Shown one piece after another: positions 45,363 to 59,300 of a stretch of DNA of 59,527 nucleotides. A model generated the notes under the pieces. The model searched no databases. It was not told the DNA's origin and worked only from the letters and a program-made list of their open reading frames with translations. The DNA is taken from positions 1 to 59,527 of the forward strand of contig CAMART010000017.1 in assembly GCA_945860705.1 (NCBI GenBank). Direction: 5' to 3'. The position numbers and the translations under genes are program-made. Numbering within the stretch: position 1 is the first letter of the stretch; every line of letters starts with the position of its first letter. Source of the stretch: Chitinophaga pinensis. Its GTDB lineage: Bacteria; Bacteroidota; Bacteroidia; Chitinophagales; CAMDFR01.

Positions 45363-48300
45363 ATGAAAAAACTATTTTACTTCTTATTGATTTGTATCTT
45401 ATCTATAAGTGCAATCAATGCACAGACATTTTATACAATGTCATCGGGCAATTACACCCAAGATTTCGCAAATATTAGTACTTGGACAGCAAGCTATGCA
45501 TCAGGAACAGGGGCAAGCAATTGGAGAGTAGCAACTAGTGTTACTCCCTCTTCAGTATTAAATACAACAACTGTTTTTTCTACAGGTTCTTCAGGTGGAG
45601 TTCAAAAAGGTACGGCCGATATGGTTTTCTTAGCCACAGGTACAAATAGCACAGGTACAGACTTATTATTAAATTTCAGTGGTAGAACAGCTGGTAGTAT
45701 TACATTAGATTGGGCAAAAATAGCGAATACAGTATCTGTCACACCTAGAACATCAGACATTAAAATTCAATATAGTATAGACAATGGGCTTACTTTTACA
45801 GACTTAACTGGCTACACTATACCACGTGTTACCAATAATGCAACTGCAGAAACAGGTACTCTAAGTGCAGTTGCATTACCAACTGCTCTTGATGGGCAAG
45901 CTCAAGTGGTTATTCGTTTTTATGTATGGAATAATGGTCAAACAGCTGGTTCTGGTAATAGACCTAAAATTTCTATTGATAATATTTCAGTTACTAGTTC
46001 AGTTTTAAGTACACCAAGTATTATCGCTACACCAACAACATTATCAGGTTTTACATATATAGAGGGAAGTGGTCCGTCTACCAATCAATCTTTTTCAGTG
46101 AGTGCAACAAGTTTATTAGGCGATTTAGTTTTGGGAGCTCCTTCAAATTATCAAATTGATACCAACTCTTCAGGTACATATTACGATTCAATTACATTAG
46201 CTCCAAGTTCAGGTACTGTAGCTACAAGAACTATTTATGCTCGTTTAAAAGCTGGTTTATTGACAGCAGGTTCTCCTTACAATCAAGTATTAACAATTGC
46301 TTCAACTAGTGCAACAACAGTTAACATCAATCTTAATGGTACTGTTACTCCTTTATGTATTGCTCCAACTTCTCAACCAACAGCATTAAATTTTACAACA
46401 GTTACTTTCAATAATATAATTGGTTCATTTACTTCAACAACTGCTGATGGATATTTAGTAGTACAAAGTACTTCTCCAACTTTATCTGGTACTCCTTCTA
46501 CAGGCTCTACATATACAGTTGGCGCTACAGTTTTTGGAGGTACTATTATATCAATAGGTAGTGGTACATCATTTAATTCAACTGGACTTAGTTCATCAAC
46601 TCAATATTATTATTTTGTTTTCGCATACAATAATCTTGCATGTGGTGGTGGACCAGCATATAATACAGTATCTCCATTATCTAGAGATACTACTACATTA
46701 GTAGCACCTTGTATTGCAGAAGGGTTTACAGGTACTACTACACCTGCTACACCTACTGGTTGGGCATTTACATCAATTACTGGTACATATACATCAGTTG
46801 GAAATTTTGGTATGGCATCTCCATCTGTTAAATTTGATGCAACTGGAAGTAGCCAAGTTACTACAAGTTCAATCGCTCCACAAATGGCAACAAGTTTATC
46901 ATTTTGGATGAAAGGTCAAGGAACAATGACTGGATCATCATTATTAGTCGAAGGTTATATTGGAGGTTCATGGACTACTATTCATAATATAACATCAATT
47001 TCAACAACAGCAACTACTAGATTATATAACTCTTCTTCAACACCAGCATTACCATTAGGTGTTACACAAGTTAGATTTACTTATAATAAAGTATCTGGTA
47101 ACTTAGCATTTGATGATGTTATATTGTACTGTGCTCCAATGCCAGTTTGCAGTGAACCAACTACTCAAGCTTCAGGAGTTAATTTTACAAGTGTTACTCA
47201 TAATTCAATGACCATAAATTGGACAAGTGGAAGCGGAGATAGTTCTTTAGTTGTTGTTAGACAAAGTAGTCCAGTAACAGTTTCTCCACTAGATGCAGTT
47301 ACTTATAATCCAACATCAGTATTTGGAACTACAGGAGCTGGAAGAACAGTAGCTACTGGACAATATGTTGTTTATACAGGAGGTGCTAATTCAGTAAATA
47401 TTACCAATTTATTACCTTCAAATACATATCATGTTGCTGTGTTTTCATTTAATCAAGCATTAACTCCATGTTATTTAGATACAATTACTGGAATTGCTTC
47501 TCAAACAACATTAGCTCCACCAATTGTTATTAGTCCTACTTCATTAAGTACATTTACTTATGATTATGGTTCTGGTCCTTCTAGTATTCAAAATGTTTCT
47601 GTTTCTGCTACAGGCTTAACTCCTAGCTCTGGAAATGTTGTCATCACACCTTTAAATGCAGCATATGAAGTATCTACTTCTTTTGGTGGTACTTATTTAT
47701 CAAGTATAACCTTACCATATACTTCATCTACATTGTCTAGTACACCTATATATATTAGATTAATATCTGGTTTAAATATTGGTAATTATAATACTCAACT
47801 TCAAGCTACAAATGATGTTGATACTACAAAAATAAATATAAATGGTAATGTAAATGTAGCTCCTTGTTCAAATTTATTCTTTAGCGAATATATAGAAGGA
47901 ACAAGTAATGAAAAATATTTTGAAGTCTACAATGCATCAGATTTCAGCATTGATTTGTCAAATTATAATTTAATGGTATATGCTAATGGTTCTGTTACTG
48001 CTACCTCTATTGATTCTTCTATTACTGGATTACTATCTCCACACACAGTGAGAGTGTTTAAAAATTCTGGAGCTTTATTGTATACAGGTATTGCAACATC
48101 AACTATAGCTACATTTTATAATGGTGATGATGCTTTAGTATTATTTGATAAAATATTAAATGCTCCAATTGATATTATTGGTAGAATAGGAGAAGATCCA
48201 GGTACACAATGGGCTTCTTCAGGAAGAACCACCTTAGACAAAACATTAATAAGAAAATTCTCTGTGACAAGAGGGGTTAGCATTAATCCATCTAGTGGAT

Positions 48301-50132
48301 TCCCTACATTGTCTACTGAATGGGATACATTATCTACAAATGATATTACAAATTTAGGTATATACAGAAATGTATGTTGTGTGCCAGTTAGTAATAGTAT
48401 TTCAGAATCTATTTGTGCTGGAACTTATTATGAATTTAATGGAGTTTCTATTACTTCATCAGGAGTATACAGAGATACATTAGTTAATCATTTAGGTTGT
48501 GATAGTTTCCTAACACTAACTCTTACTCTAAATCCAATGGGTTCGATTTCATGTCCTATACCACCAGTAAATGATAATATGTGTAATGCATTAGATTTAA
48601 CAACAGATTATGTAACTACTACTCCTTATGCATATGTTGGATATGCAAGTGTAAATACTCATACTGAAACTATTTCAGCGTCTAATAGTCTATCATCTTT
48701 TCAAGTAGGTGAACCGGTAGGCTCTTGTGGTGGGGCATCATTTATTAATAAAACTATGTGGTATAAAATTGCCACTCCAAATTGTGCTACGCCACAACTA
48801 CACATATCTACAGATGTAAGAGCTACTACAGATTTTGATACTCGAATTTCAGTTTATAGAAGGAGTAATCCTATCACATGTAGTAGCACATTTACAGAAA
48901 TAGCATGTAATGATAATGGCATATATTATATGAATGCAGGAAGTACAAATAATTCGACAGTTGTATTAACTCCAAATAGTGCAACGCCTAGTACAAATGA
49001 ATATGCACCTGGTGAAGAATTATACATTCAAACTTCTGGTGTTGGTAGTGCAAGTGGAAATTATGGTTTAATAATAGATGCAGAACCTTTTGTTCCAACT
49101 CTTAGTTCTGTAGGCGCAGGTGTGGCTGTTGTTGATTGGGCTCCAGCATATACTAGTACTTGGGGAGGAATTACAGGTGTATATATTCAATGGAGACCAG
49201 TAGGAGCATCAGCTACTACAGCTGGAACATGGGTATATAAAGCAGCACCATCAAGTTCTCATACAATATCAGGGTTACTTCCAGGAACTGCATATGAAGT
49301 ATGGGCATCTTATGTATGTGGAAACGGAGGAAGATGGTATAGTAAAAAAGCAACTTTCACAACCAATGCAACATGTACAGTGGCTACTATACCTACTATC
49401 ACCAGTATAGCACCAGCACCACCAAGAGATTGTAGAAGACCATCAGTGACTATCAGTGCACCAGGTATAGAGTTCTCTTCATACAAAATCGTGAGAAAAA
49501 GAGGTTCTTCATTGTGGTATTCACCATCATATGCACCAAGCGCATCTATTACGTATGTAGACTCTAGATCATTGACTTATGGCTGGACTTACCAATACTA
49601 TATAGTAGGATACTGTGGAAGTACAATAGCATATACATCACTAATGACTAACTACACAGCATGTAGTGCTGCTAGAATGTCAGATCCATCAGCAGAAGAA
49701 GCAGATGTAGTATATACATTACCTACAGGCGAGATGATGTATGGTCTACCATTCAACGAAATAGCATGGCATATGAATGAAGGAGAAGGAGAAATCAACC
49801 TTCAAACAACAGATGCAAATACATATTTCGGAAGAGAAATAGTGAAAGAATCATTGGTAGGAGTTCCGACCTCATTCGGAATGAGTATCTATCCAAACCC
49901 AGCTACCAGCGAAGCTGCTATTAGCTACACACTTGAGAAAGAAGTAAGCAACATGGTAATACGAGTAATGGATGCACAAGGAAAAGAGATGATGAATGAG
50001 ACAATCACATACCCAGAGGTGAGTGGTATCTACAATATCAACTTGAATAACTATAGTGCAGGTATTTACTTTGTAAGAATCCAAGCTGGCAACTATACAG
50101 ACGCTAAAAAATTAGTAGTAGACAGACATTAA
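45363..50132 (+). CDS. Giant T9SS type A surface protein with Ig-like, lamin-tail and fibronectin-III-like domains
   Basis: 1,589 residues. Signal peptide 1-20. Region 22-210 is a beta-rich choice-of-anchor-like domain (IKIQYSIDNGLTF). Two related 110-residue modules, at about 220-330 and 720-835, begin SP/ATxLSxFTY and contain GPS.NQ/IQ..SVSAT. Fibronectin-type regions (TSVTHNSMTINWTSG) lie between. A lamin-tail domain is at about 835-1000 (LFFSEYIEGTSNEKYFEVYNAS, NGDDALVLF). From about 1067 the sequence is paralogous to the tail of the next gene (QVGEPVGSCGG, DFDTRISVYRR, IEIACNDNG-like). The end is the sorting domain (MSIYPNPATSEAAISY, VMDAQGKEM, YSAGIYFVRIQAG). Likely adhesin. Confidence 0.92.
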   Translation: MKKLFYFLLICILSISAINAQTFYTMSSGNYTQDFANISTWTASYASGTGASNWRVATSVTPSSVLNTTTVFSTGSSGGVQKGTADMVFLATGTNSTGTDLLLNFSGRTAGSITLDWAKIANTVSVTPRTSDIKIQYSIDNGLTFTDLTGYTIPRVTNNATAETGTLSAVALPTALDGQAQVVIRFYVWNNGQTAGSGNRPKISIDNISVTSSVLSTPSIIATPTTLSGFTYIEGSGPSTNQSFSVSATSLLGDLVLGAPSNYQIDTNSSGTYYDSITLAPSSGTVATRTIYARLKAGLLTAGSPYNQVLTIASTSATTVNINLNGTVTPLCIAPTSQPTALNFTTVTFNNIIGSFTSTTADGYLVVQSTSPTLSGTPSTGSTYTVGATVFGGTIISIGSGTSFNSTGLSSSTQYYYFVFAYNNLACGGGPAYNTVSPLSRDTTTLVAPCIAEGFTGTTTPATPTGWAFTSITGTYTSVGNFGMASPSVKFDATGSSQVTTSSIAPQMATSLSFWMKGQGTMTGSSLLVEGYIGGSWTTIHNITSISTTATTRLYNSSSTPALPLGVTQVRFTYNKVSGNLAFDDVILYCAPMPVCSEPTTQASGVNFTSVTHNSMTINWTSGSGDSSLVVVRQSSPVTVSPLDAVTYNPTSVFGTTGAGRTVATGQYVVYTGGANSVNITNLLPSNTYHVAVFSFNQALTPCYLDTITGIASQTTLAPPIVISPTSLSTFTYDYGSGPSSIQNVSVSATGLTPSSGNVVITPLNAAYEVSTSFGGTYLSSITLPYTSSTLSSTPIYIRLISGLNIGNYNTQLQATNDVDTTKININGNVNVAPCSNLFFSEYIEGTSNEKYFEVYNASDFSIDLSNYNLMVYANGSVTATSIDSSITGLLSPHTVRVFKNSGALLYTGIATSTIATFYNGDDALVLFDKILNAPIDIIGRIGEDPGTQWASSGRTTLDKTLIRKFSVTRGVSINPSSGFPTLSTEWDTLSTNDITNLGIYRNVCCVPVSNSISESICAGTYYEFNGVSITSSGVYRDTLVNHLGCDSFLTLTLTLNPMGSISCPIPPVNDNMCNALDLTTDYVTTTPYAYVGYASVNTHTETISASNSLSSFQVGEPVGSCGGASFINKTMWYKIATPNCATPQLHISTDVRATTDFDTRISVYRRSNPITCSSTFTEIACNDNGIYYMNAGSTNNSTVVLTPNSATPSTNEYAPGEELYIQTSGVGSASGNYGLIIDAEPFVPTLSSVGAGVAVVDWAPAYTSTWGGITGVYIQWRPVGASATTAGTWVYKAAPSSSHTISGLLPGTAYEVWASYVCGNGGRWYSKKATFTTNATCTVATIPTITSIAPAPPRDCRRPSVTISAPGIEFSSYKIVRKRGSSLWYSPSYAPSASITYVDSRSLTYGWTYQYYIVGYCGSTIAYTSLMTNYTACSAARMSDPSAEEADVVYTLPTGEMMYGLPFNEIAWHMNEGEGEINLQTTDANTYFGREIVKESLVGVPTSFGMSIYPNPATSEAAISYTLEKEVSNMVIRVMDAQGKEMMNETITYPEVSGIYNINLNNYSAGIYFVRIQAGNYTDAKKLVVDRH
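48560..49462 (+). repeat. C-terminal paralogous region, copy 1
   Basis: Corresponds to 58610-59527. Shared protein landmarks: QVGEPxGSCGG, HISTDxRxTTDFDTRISVYRR, SGNYGLIIDAEPF, YIQWRPVGA, YVCGNGGRWxSKKATFTTNATCTVAT. DNA similarity rises toward the 3' end; 49391-49462 matches 59456-59527 at 71 of 72 bases. Confidence 0.9.
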
Positions 50133-50157
50133 TTTATTAGTTTAAACAAGTATTTTA

Positions 50158-50193
50158 TTAAACCGTATCAATTCATTTTGCTGCGGTTTTTTA
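50158..50193 (+). terminator. Terminator between the two giant genes
   Basis: AAACCGTA (50160-50167) pairs with TGCGGTTT (50182-50189), with one G-T pair and a 14-base loop, then a T-run. Confidence 0.68.
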
Positions 50194-50323
50194 ATTATAA
50201 ATACATTTAAAATCAAATAAAATAGATATGTATATTAAAATATACACTTTTAATAATTCGTAATATATTGAATATCAATAAATAACCTAAATACTTATGT
50301 TAATAATTTTTTATATTAAATAG

Positions 50324-50354
50324 TTTGTTAATAAAATTTACTTTCATATTTTTG
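50324..50354 (+). promoter_or_regulatory. Promoter of the second giant surface protein
   Basis: TTTG (50324-50327), 19 bases, TATTTTTG (50347-50354): perfect TTTG-N19-TAnnTTTG. Leader about 28 bases. Confidence 0.8.
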
Positions 50355-50387
50355 TATTAAATATTATTTAACTAAACCAAATATCAA

Positions 50388-53300
50388 ATGAACAGAAAAA
50401 CTACGTCATTCAATATTGGACTTTTGAGAAGCATTAAACTAATGTTGATTACAACATTGGTATTATTATTTTCAAGCCAATTAAATGCTCAAGTAACCGT
50501 TTCGGGTGGTACTTCTGCTGCAGGTTCTTACACCACTATCAAAGCAGCAGCTGATGCTATCAGTGCAAACCCAGTCACAGGTGCTATTACAGTAGATGTA
50601 TTAGCAGGTCATACAGAGACTTTACCATCTCGTATTGATTTTACGGCTACTGGTACTGCATCTAATACTATCACTTTTCAAAAAAGTGGAGCAGGTGCAA
50701 ATCCTATTATTACAGCGTATACTGGTACAAATTTAAATAGTTCTGCTACCACATTAGATGGTATGTGGAGTTTTTCTGGATCTGATTACATCATTATAGA
50801 TGGTATAAATTTAGTAGATTCTAATACTACAGCAGCTGGCTATATGGAATATGGCTATGGTTTTTTTAAAGCATCTGCTACAGATGGATGTAATAATAAT
50901 ATCATCAGAAACTGTTCTATTCATCTAGATAGAAATAATGTGGTAACTGGTGTAGGAACAAGAATAGAAATAAGTGGTGCTTCTGGTATATTACTTTTGA
51001 ACGCTACAGCTACACTTACAAGTTCTGCTCTTACTGCAACTTCATTAGCTGGAGCTAGTTCAAACAATTTATTTGAAAGAAATACAATTCAAGATTGTAA
51101 TAATGGTATTTGTATTATAGGTTCTCCTATAACAACAGCACCTTACACTAATGCAGATTTAAATAATACTATTGGTGGTTCTATGGGTAATGGAAATAGC
51201 ATTATCAATTTTGGTGGTGGTGCTTCTCCTACAGGAGCTTGTGCTGCAGTATTGCACAAAAATCAATGGAGTGCTAATATTTCATTCAATACTATCAGTA
51301 ATAATGTAGGAGGTAGTGGTGGTATAAACCATACAACATCAAATAGAGGTATTTGGTTATTTAATGCTTCACCTGGAGCAAGTGTGGATGTCAATAATAA
51401 TTTTATTCAAATTAGATCTTCTACTACTGGTACAACAATAAACTGGGTAATCGATTGCGAAATGGCATCTACAGGTACAGGAAATACTATAAACATCAAT
51501 AATAATACATTTCAAGCTTGTCTAAATTTAGCAGCATCTACTGGAGAATTTCAATTAGTATGGTTAGCTACTGTAGCAAGTACAGTAAATATCAATAATA
51601 ATATCATAAACAATTTTCAATATGCTGGTACAGCAAATGCAGGTTTTATAGTTAATAAAACTGCAGGTATTGGTACATTGAATGCCAATAATAATAAAAT
51701 CAATGGAATTACTTATACAGGTACAGGTACTAAGTCTGCATTATTTTATAACACAGTTACTTTGACTAATTTAAATTTAGTAAATAATAGAGTATCAAAT
51801 GTAGCTATAAACACTGCCACTTCAGGTACTTTTTATGGGGTATATACTGGTTCTCCTACAAATGGTCTTTTAGATAAAGATACAGTTGAAAATGTGGCTT
51901 ATACTGCTCCAACTTCTACAGGTACTATATATGGTTTATATGATATTAGCTCTGGTGTAAATATGACGTACTCAAATAATATTATTAGAAATTTTGGAAC
52001 ACCTACAACTGGTACCATGCACGGTATTAGAGAATTTGGTACAACTGGAATAAAAAGGATTTTTAATAATACAGTTTCAGATTTTGCAACATATCCAGGA
52101 GGAACAGGTGGTTCTTCATTCAATGGTATTGTTTTACAAACAGGAAGTACTGATAGTATTTATGGCAATATTGTGACACGTATGAATGTAACTGGAGGTA
52201 CTGGAGGTACAAACTTTGGTATGCAGGTTTCAGGTGGTACTACTAATTATATTTTTAATAATATAGTTAATGACCTTTCAAATGGCTCAACAGGTGGTAC
52301 TATGAATGGTATGACTTTTACTGCTGGTACTACCAACCATATATATAATAACTTTATTTCTGATATCAGAACACCCTCTATGAATGGTGCAAATAATGTG
52401 TTTGGTATGCAATTGGGCGGTACTACAAGTACTCACCACGTATCTTTTAATACTATAAATTTAGGTAGTGGAGGTTCGATGAGCAGTGCTGGAGCAGCAT
52501 TTGGTGTATCAGGATTATATATAAGTAGTGCACTTACCACTGCTATCATTAAAAATAATATTATCAATGTAAAAGCTACTACAGCTAGTACTAGTTCATG
52601 GATAGCAGCTTTTAGAAGAGTAAGTGGAACAGCAGGTGTAAAACCTTCTACAATTACTGCTAGTAACAATATATACTATGTCACTCCAGCTACAAATAGT
52701 TTGATTTATGGTGAAGGTACAGGAGCTCCTACTGCAGTAACGAATCCATATTTTACCTCTGGTACAAGTACTATTACAGGAGCTATTCTAGATGCAAATT
52801 TTAATACTTCATGTGGTCTTTATAAAATATTTATGGCAGAGACAGGTACCTTTACAGAAAATAATCTTACTGCTGGAGTTATACCAGGTACTTTTGTACC
52901 AAGTGGAGCTTCTTTTGCTGAGTCTAACGCTACTAGTTCTACTATTCCTTCAATCGGTGTAGATTTTGCTGGAGTATCTAGATCTACAGCAGATATAGGA
53001 GCACTTCAATTTAGTGGTTCTGCTTCAGATGCTACAGGTCCAAGTATTTCATATACAAATATACCTAATCAGGCTTGTACGAATCCACCATCTTTATCAG
53101 CAGTGATTACAGATGCTAGTGGAGTAAATAGTACAGCTGGAACAAAACCAAGGTTATATTTCAAAAAATCTACAGATGCAAATACATTAGCTGATTGGAA
53201 ATTTGTTGAATCTACAAGTTCTTCATCTCCATTTGCATTTGCTATTGATTATACATTATTAACCTCAGCTCCTGCTGTTTCTGGAGATATTATTGAATAT

Positions 53301-56300
53301 TTTGTAGTAGCACAAGATAATGCAGGAACTGCAAATGTAGGTTCAAATCTTGCATCTTATCCTTCAGGATTTTGTCCTACGTCAGTAGCATTGCCTTCGG
53401 GTGCATTCCCAATAGGAGGGACTATCAGAAACTATACAATAGCTGCAGTATCAGATGCATTTGCGTTTGCTAGTCCAGATCCAGTATGCGATGGTAGCCC
53501 AGTATCACTTTCTGCAGCGATAGCTTCACCTGCAAATGTGGCAATGGGTCCAGGACTTACTACAAGTGCTACATATTCAAATCCTTTTTATAGTTTATGG
53601 TCAAACTTACACCATCAATCTATAATTAGAGCAAGTGAATTATTAGCTGCAGGTATTGTACCAGGTCCAATAAACTCAGTTTCATTAAATATAACAAACG
53701 CAGGTACTTTACCTATGATCAATCTCCAAGTAAAAATTGCTCATACTTCTGCTACAACTATGGCATCTTTTGTATCACCTTCATTTAGTACGGTATTTAC
53801 AAGTGCTTCTTATTTGCCTACTCTAGGTGAAAATGTACTTACCTTCTCTACTCCATTTATGTGGGATGGTACTTCTAATATCGTATTAGAATTCTGTCAT
53901 GGAAATCCTGCAAGTACTGCTACTATGAGTAGAACTTGTTTGATGGATGTTACTTCTTATGTTTCTACTATCAAAACACATATCACTACAGCACCAGGTA
54001 GTTCTAGTGCTACTATTTGTGGTGATGTTTCTACTAATATTCTTACTTATAGTACTAGACCTCGTTATATTTTCAATGCATTATCTGGAACAGTTCCTGT
54101 ATCTACTACATGGACACTAGTACCTTCTATGACTGCAATTGGTACATCAAATCCTCAATCTACAACTGCTAGTTTTGGTATGGCAAGTACTCTAGAATAT
54201 GCAGTGACAGCTGCAGATGCAGCAGGTTGTACTTTTTCAGATTCAGTGACTGTTACTAAAAATACTAGTATGCCAACAATCACTGCAACTAGTTTATCAA
54301 GAACATCTTTATGTGCTGGAGATTCAACACAAGTTTCTGTAACAGCTTCTTTAGGTTGTCCTCCATTATCATATTTATGGAGTACAGGTCAAACTAATGC
54401 TACTTTCAGACATACACCAAGTGTTACTACTACTTATACTGTTACCGTTACCGATTTTTCAGGACAAACTGTGACTGCAACAGCAGGAACTACCACTGTA
54501 AATAATCCTTTGTTATTATCTGTACAAGGCGATACGATTTGTGGAGTTGATACAGTTCAATTAAATGCTACGGGATCAGTTGGTTCTACAATCAATTGGT
54601 ATAGAACTCCTACAGGAGGTGCACCATTTACTACTGGTAATATTTATACTACTCCAGTTTTATCTAGTGATACTACTTTTTGGGTTACAGCTTCACAAGG
54701 TGGAGTAAGCAATGCACCATTAGGAGGAAATCAAACAGCAGCTAGTACATTAACACCATTAGGTGCTCATCAAACCACATTGATGAGTGGGGCATCTAAT
54801 ATTTATCAAACATTAGTGCCATTAACAATAAATTCTGTAACCATATATCCTGCAGCTACTGTTGGTACATCATTTACAATAGAATTAAGATCTGGAACAG
54901 CTACAGGTCCATTAGTAGCTACATATACTGGTACTACTACTGTAACTAACGTTGGAGGGTCTACTTTGCCTATCAATGCTCAGATAGTTCCTACAAATTT
55001 TGTAGTACCAACTGCTGGTATTTATCATATGGGTTTTGCAGGAACAAATCCAAATACATGGAGATCTGGATTTTTATCTGCACCAGATTTTGGATACCCA
55101 TTATCTCTACCAGGTATTGTAAATATGACTGGTGCTAGTTTGAGTGGATATGTATATTATTTTTATGATTTAAGAGTTAGTACAGGTTGTGAGTCTCCTA
55201 GACAAGCAGTATTAGCAAAAGTAAATCCTGCTACAACTATATCTGCTACAGCAACACCAAGTACTCCATTATGTGCAGGTCAAAGTACTGTATTGAACGT
55301 ATCTAGTGCCAATCCTGCTTATGTGTACACATGGGGTCCAGGATCTTTATCAGGTGCTTCTCATACAGTTACACCTTCTTCATCTACTACGTATACAGTT
55401 ACTGCAATTGATGCAGTAGCACAATGTTCTCAAGTTGCTACAGTGCCAGTTACAGTATATCAAGCTATCACAGGAACTGTATCTGGAGGAAATATTGATT
55501 CATGTGCGGGTACGACTACTACAATTACTGCAAACCCAGTAGGTGCTGGTACAGTGTATACAAATGATTTTTCATCTAGCATACTTGATACCACTAAAGC
55601 AAAATTATATGGAAATAGTTCTTCAATAAGCGGAGGTAGATTACAAATCAACTCATCTGCAGCATCTAGAAATGGAGCTATTGAAATTCAAAATACAACA
55701 GGTATAGTATCGAATGATTTTGAAATTACATTTGATTTACTCACTACACCAGGTTCTACTTCACCAGCAGATGGTATCAGTTATAGTTATGGGCCAGATG
55801 TAGTGCCTTTGCCTACAGGAACAGGTAGTACAGTGGTAAATACTACTGTAGCACCAAATACTACCAATGTTGAAAATGGTTCTGGTACTAAGCTAAAACT
55901 TTCTTTTGATGCATATACAAATGGTGCAAATGCAGCTGGTATTTACTTGATGTACAATTGTCCGGTTTGGAATCAAGCTACAACAAACCCTGCAGTACTA
56001 TTTTATTCTCCAGATGTATCATGGAGAGCGACAACTACACTAGCAAAAACTACTGCAGTTAAGATAGTTATTAATGCAGCAGGTCAAGTTTCGTTATTCT
56101 TAAATGGAACTTTAGTACTTCCTCCTACATCATTGCCAGCATCTTATTTATCTGATAATAAACTGAGTTGGAAACACGTATTTGCAGGTAGAACTGGAGC
56201 TGAATTCCAAGGTCAGTTTATAGATAATTTAGATATCAAATATTCAAACATTTATGAATATAGTGATGATGGATTTACAACATCTCAAACATCACCAGTT

Positions 56301-59300
56301 TTTGTGAAAACTTCTGGCACATGGCCTATAAGTGTAAGATATATTGCTAATCCAACATGTCCTACTTTATTAGGTACGGTAACAGTAGCACCATATAGTC
56401 CAATAGTAGGTACAGTTACTTCTAGTACTGCATCAATTTGTGTGAGTGGTACTCCTACATTGACAGTAACAGGTAATGGTCCAGAAATTCAATGGCAATC
56501 TTCTACTACAAGTTCTACTACAGGATTTACAGATGTATCAGGTGCTACCAATGCATTGTATACCCCTAGTTCACCTATTACTACTACTACTTGGTATCGA
56601 GTAAAAAGTGAATGTATAACTACAGGAGCTATAAACTACTCAAGTGCTGTAGCTGTGATAGTATTAAATCCTACAGTTACATCTATTACCCCAAATACTA
56701 GATGTGGTGTTGGAACAACTACTTTAAGTGCAACTGGTACAGCAGGTACAATTATTAGATGGTATGATGCTTCTAATTCTTATTTAGCTACAGGTAATTC
56801 ATTTACAACACCAACAATAAGTTCGTCTACTACATATAAACTAGAAGCATCCATTACAGGAACAGGAACTACACCTGTAGGCTTGGGTGCAACAACTTCA
56901 ACGACTTATCCAAATCCTTTTTATAGTTTATGGTCAAATACTCACAATCAATATTTGATTACTGCATCAGAACTAGCAGCATCAGGAGTACTTCCTGGTA
57001 ATATTAATTCTATAGCATTGGATATTACTGCAGCGGGTACATTACCTATGTTAGGCTTAAGTGTTAAAATGGGACATACTTCTGCAACTAGTATGGCTAC
57101 TTTTGTATCACCATCATTTACTACTGTTCATACAAGTGCATCTTATTTACCTACACTTGGTATAAATACACTTTCATTCTCAACACCATTTAACTGGGAT
57201 GGAGTATCAAATGTAGTAATTGAATTTTGTCATGGTAATCCAGCCTCTACAGCTACTATGTCAAGAACTTGTAAAGTTGACAATACATCATATGTGTCTA
57301 CAATACATACACATATAACTACAGCACCAGGTACTTCAGGTGCTACTATATGTGGTGATATTACTTCAAATCTTACAACGTATTCAATAAGACCACAATT
57401 TATTGTTAATGGTAATATCGTACTTTGTTCTTCATCTCCACGTGATACGGTAGTAGCAACAGTAACAGCACCTCCAGCATTAGTGATGGGAGATACTACC
57501 AATATGTGCTTAGGTACTCAAGATACTTTAAGTGTAAGTTCTGTAGATCCAGGTTATACGTATACATGGAGTCCAGGTAGTTTATCGGGTGCTACACCTT
57601 TGGTAACACCAACATCATCTACTACTTATACAGTAACTGCTACAAATACTACATCAGGTTGTGTAAATGTTGGAACTCAAAGAGTATTAGTAAATCCAGT
57701 TCCAGCTTCAGTTAGTATTATTTCTAATCCTGCTCCAGTTTGTTATGGATTAGGAGTAGATACACTTGTAGCTACGGGTGGTTTATCTTTCTTAGCTACA
57801 AATATTACAGTTAGTGGTACATCACCTACTACAAGTACAGGAACAAATACTCCATTATACAGAAATTTTGAAGGTTTTAAAAGACAATATTTGGTAAGAG
57901 CAAGTGAACTTACAGCATTAGGATATGGTGCAGGACAACTTACTTCATTGAGTTATAATGTTACAACATTAGGCGCATCACCAAATCATAATTTTAATAA
58001 TTTAAATATTTCAATAGGGCATACAGGTGCAGTGGCATTGACTTCTACTTTCCAACCTACACCAAGTTTACCAGTGTTTTCTAGTCCTTTATATAATGCA
58101 GTATTAGGTGCAAATACATTTACATTTAGTACTCCTTTCAACTGGGATGGCACAAGTAATATACTAATAGAAATGTGTCATGACAATGATCCTTCAGGAT
58201 CTTGTACAGCAGGTACTCCAGTATGTTGGGGTAATATACCTACGCAAAGTGTAGCTACTACTCCGTTTGTTTCTGTAACTTCTCAATACTCAGATAATGA
58301 TGCTGGTACACCTAGAACATTCTGTACTACACCTACAGGAACTATAGTTACATCATCAATTAGACCAGTAATTACATTTGCGTATTTACTAAATAATCCT
58401 ACAAATAGATATACATGGACACCTGCTACAGGATTATTTATAGACGCAGCAGGTACTACTCCATATACCGCAGGTGCTCTAGAAGATACAGTATATGCTA
58501 GACCAAGCACTACTACATCTTATACGGCAACATCTACTATTATTAGCACAGCTTGTTTCACAAATTCAGCAAGTGCGTCAGTAATTGTAAATGCACCAGG
58601 AACTGGAGGATGTCCTTCATTACCTACGAACGATAGTTTATGTAAACCAATGAATGTGACTACTAATTATGTAGCTACAATACCATACTATATGGTTGGC
58701 TTTGCTAATATCAATCCACATACAGATACAATTAATCAATCAAATATTATAGCTACGAATCAAGTAGGTGAGCCAATAGGCTCATGTGGTGGAGCAGGCG
58801 CAAGTAACAAAACATTATGGTATAGACTTACCACACCATTCTGTTCTACACCTCAGCTTCATATATCTACAGATGCTCGTGGTACAACAGATTTTGATAC
58901 CAGAATATCTGTGTATAGAAGAGATGATGTAAATAACTGTAACGGTACTTATACAGAAATAGCATGTAATGATAATGGTACATATTATTTAAATACAGGT
59001 CTTACAAATAATTCATCAGTAGTATTATCACCAAATAGTGTTACTACAGGAGCACTTACCAATGAATATTTACCAGGTGAGGATATATATGTGCAGACAT
59101 CAGGAGTAGGATCATCGAGTGGTAACTATGGTTTGATCATAGATGCGGAACCATTTATTCCAACATTGAGTTCAATAGGAGCAGGATCAGTAGTTGTAGA
59201 TTGGTCACCTGTATTGACTAGTACTTGGGGTAATATATCTGGAGCTTATATACAATGGAGACCAGTAGGAGCACCATCTACTGTATCAGGTACATGGATA

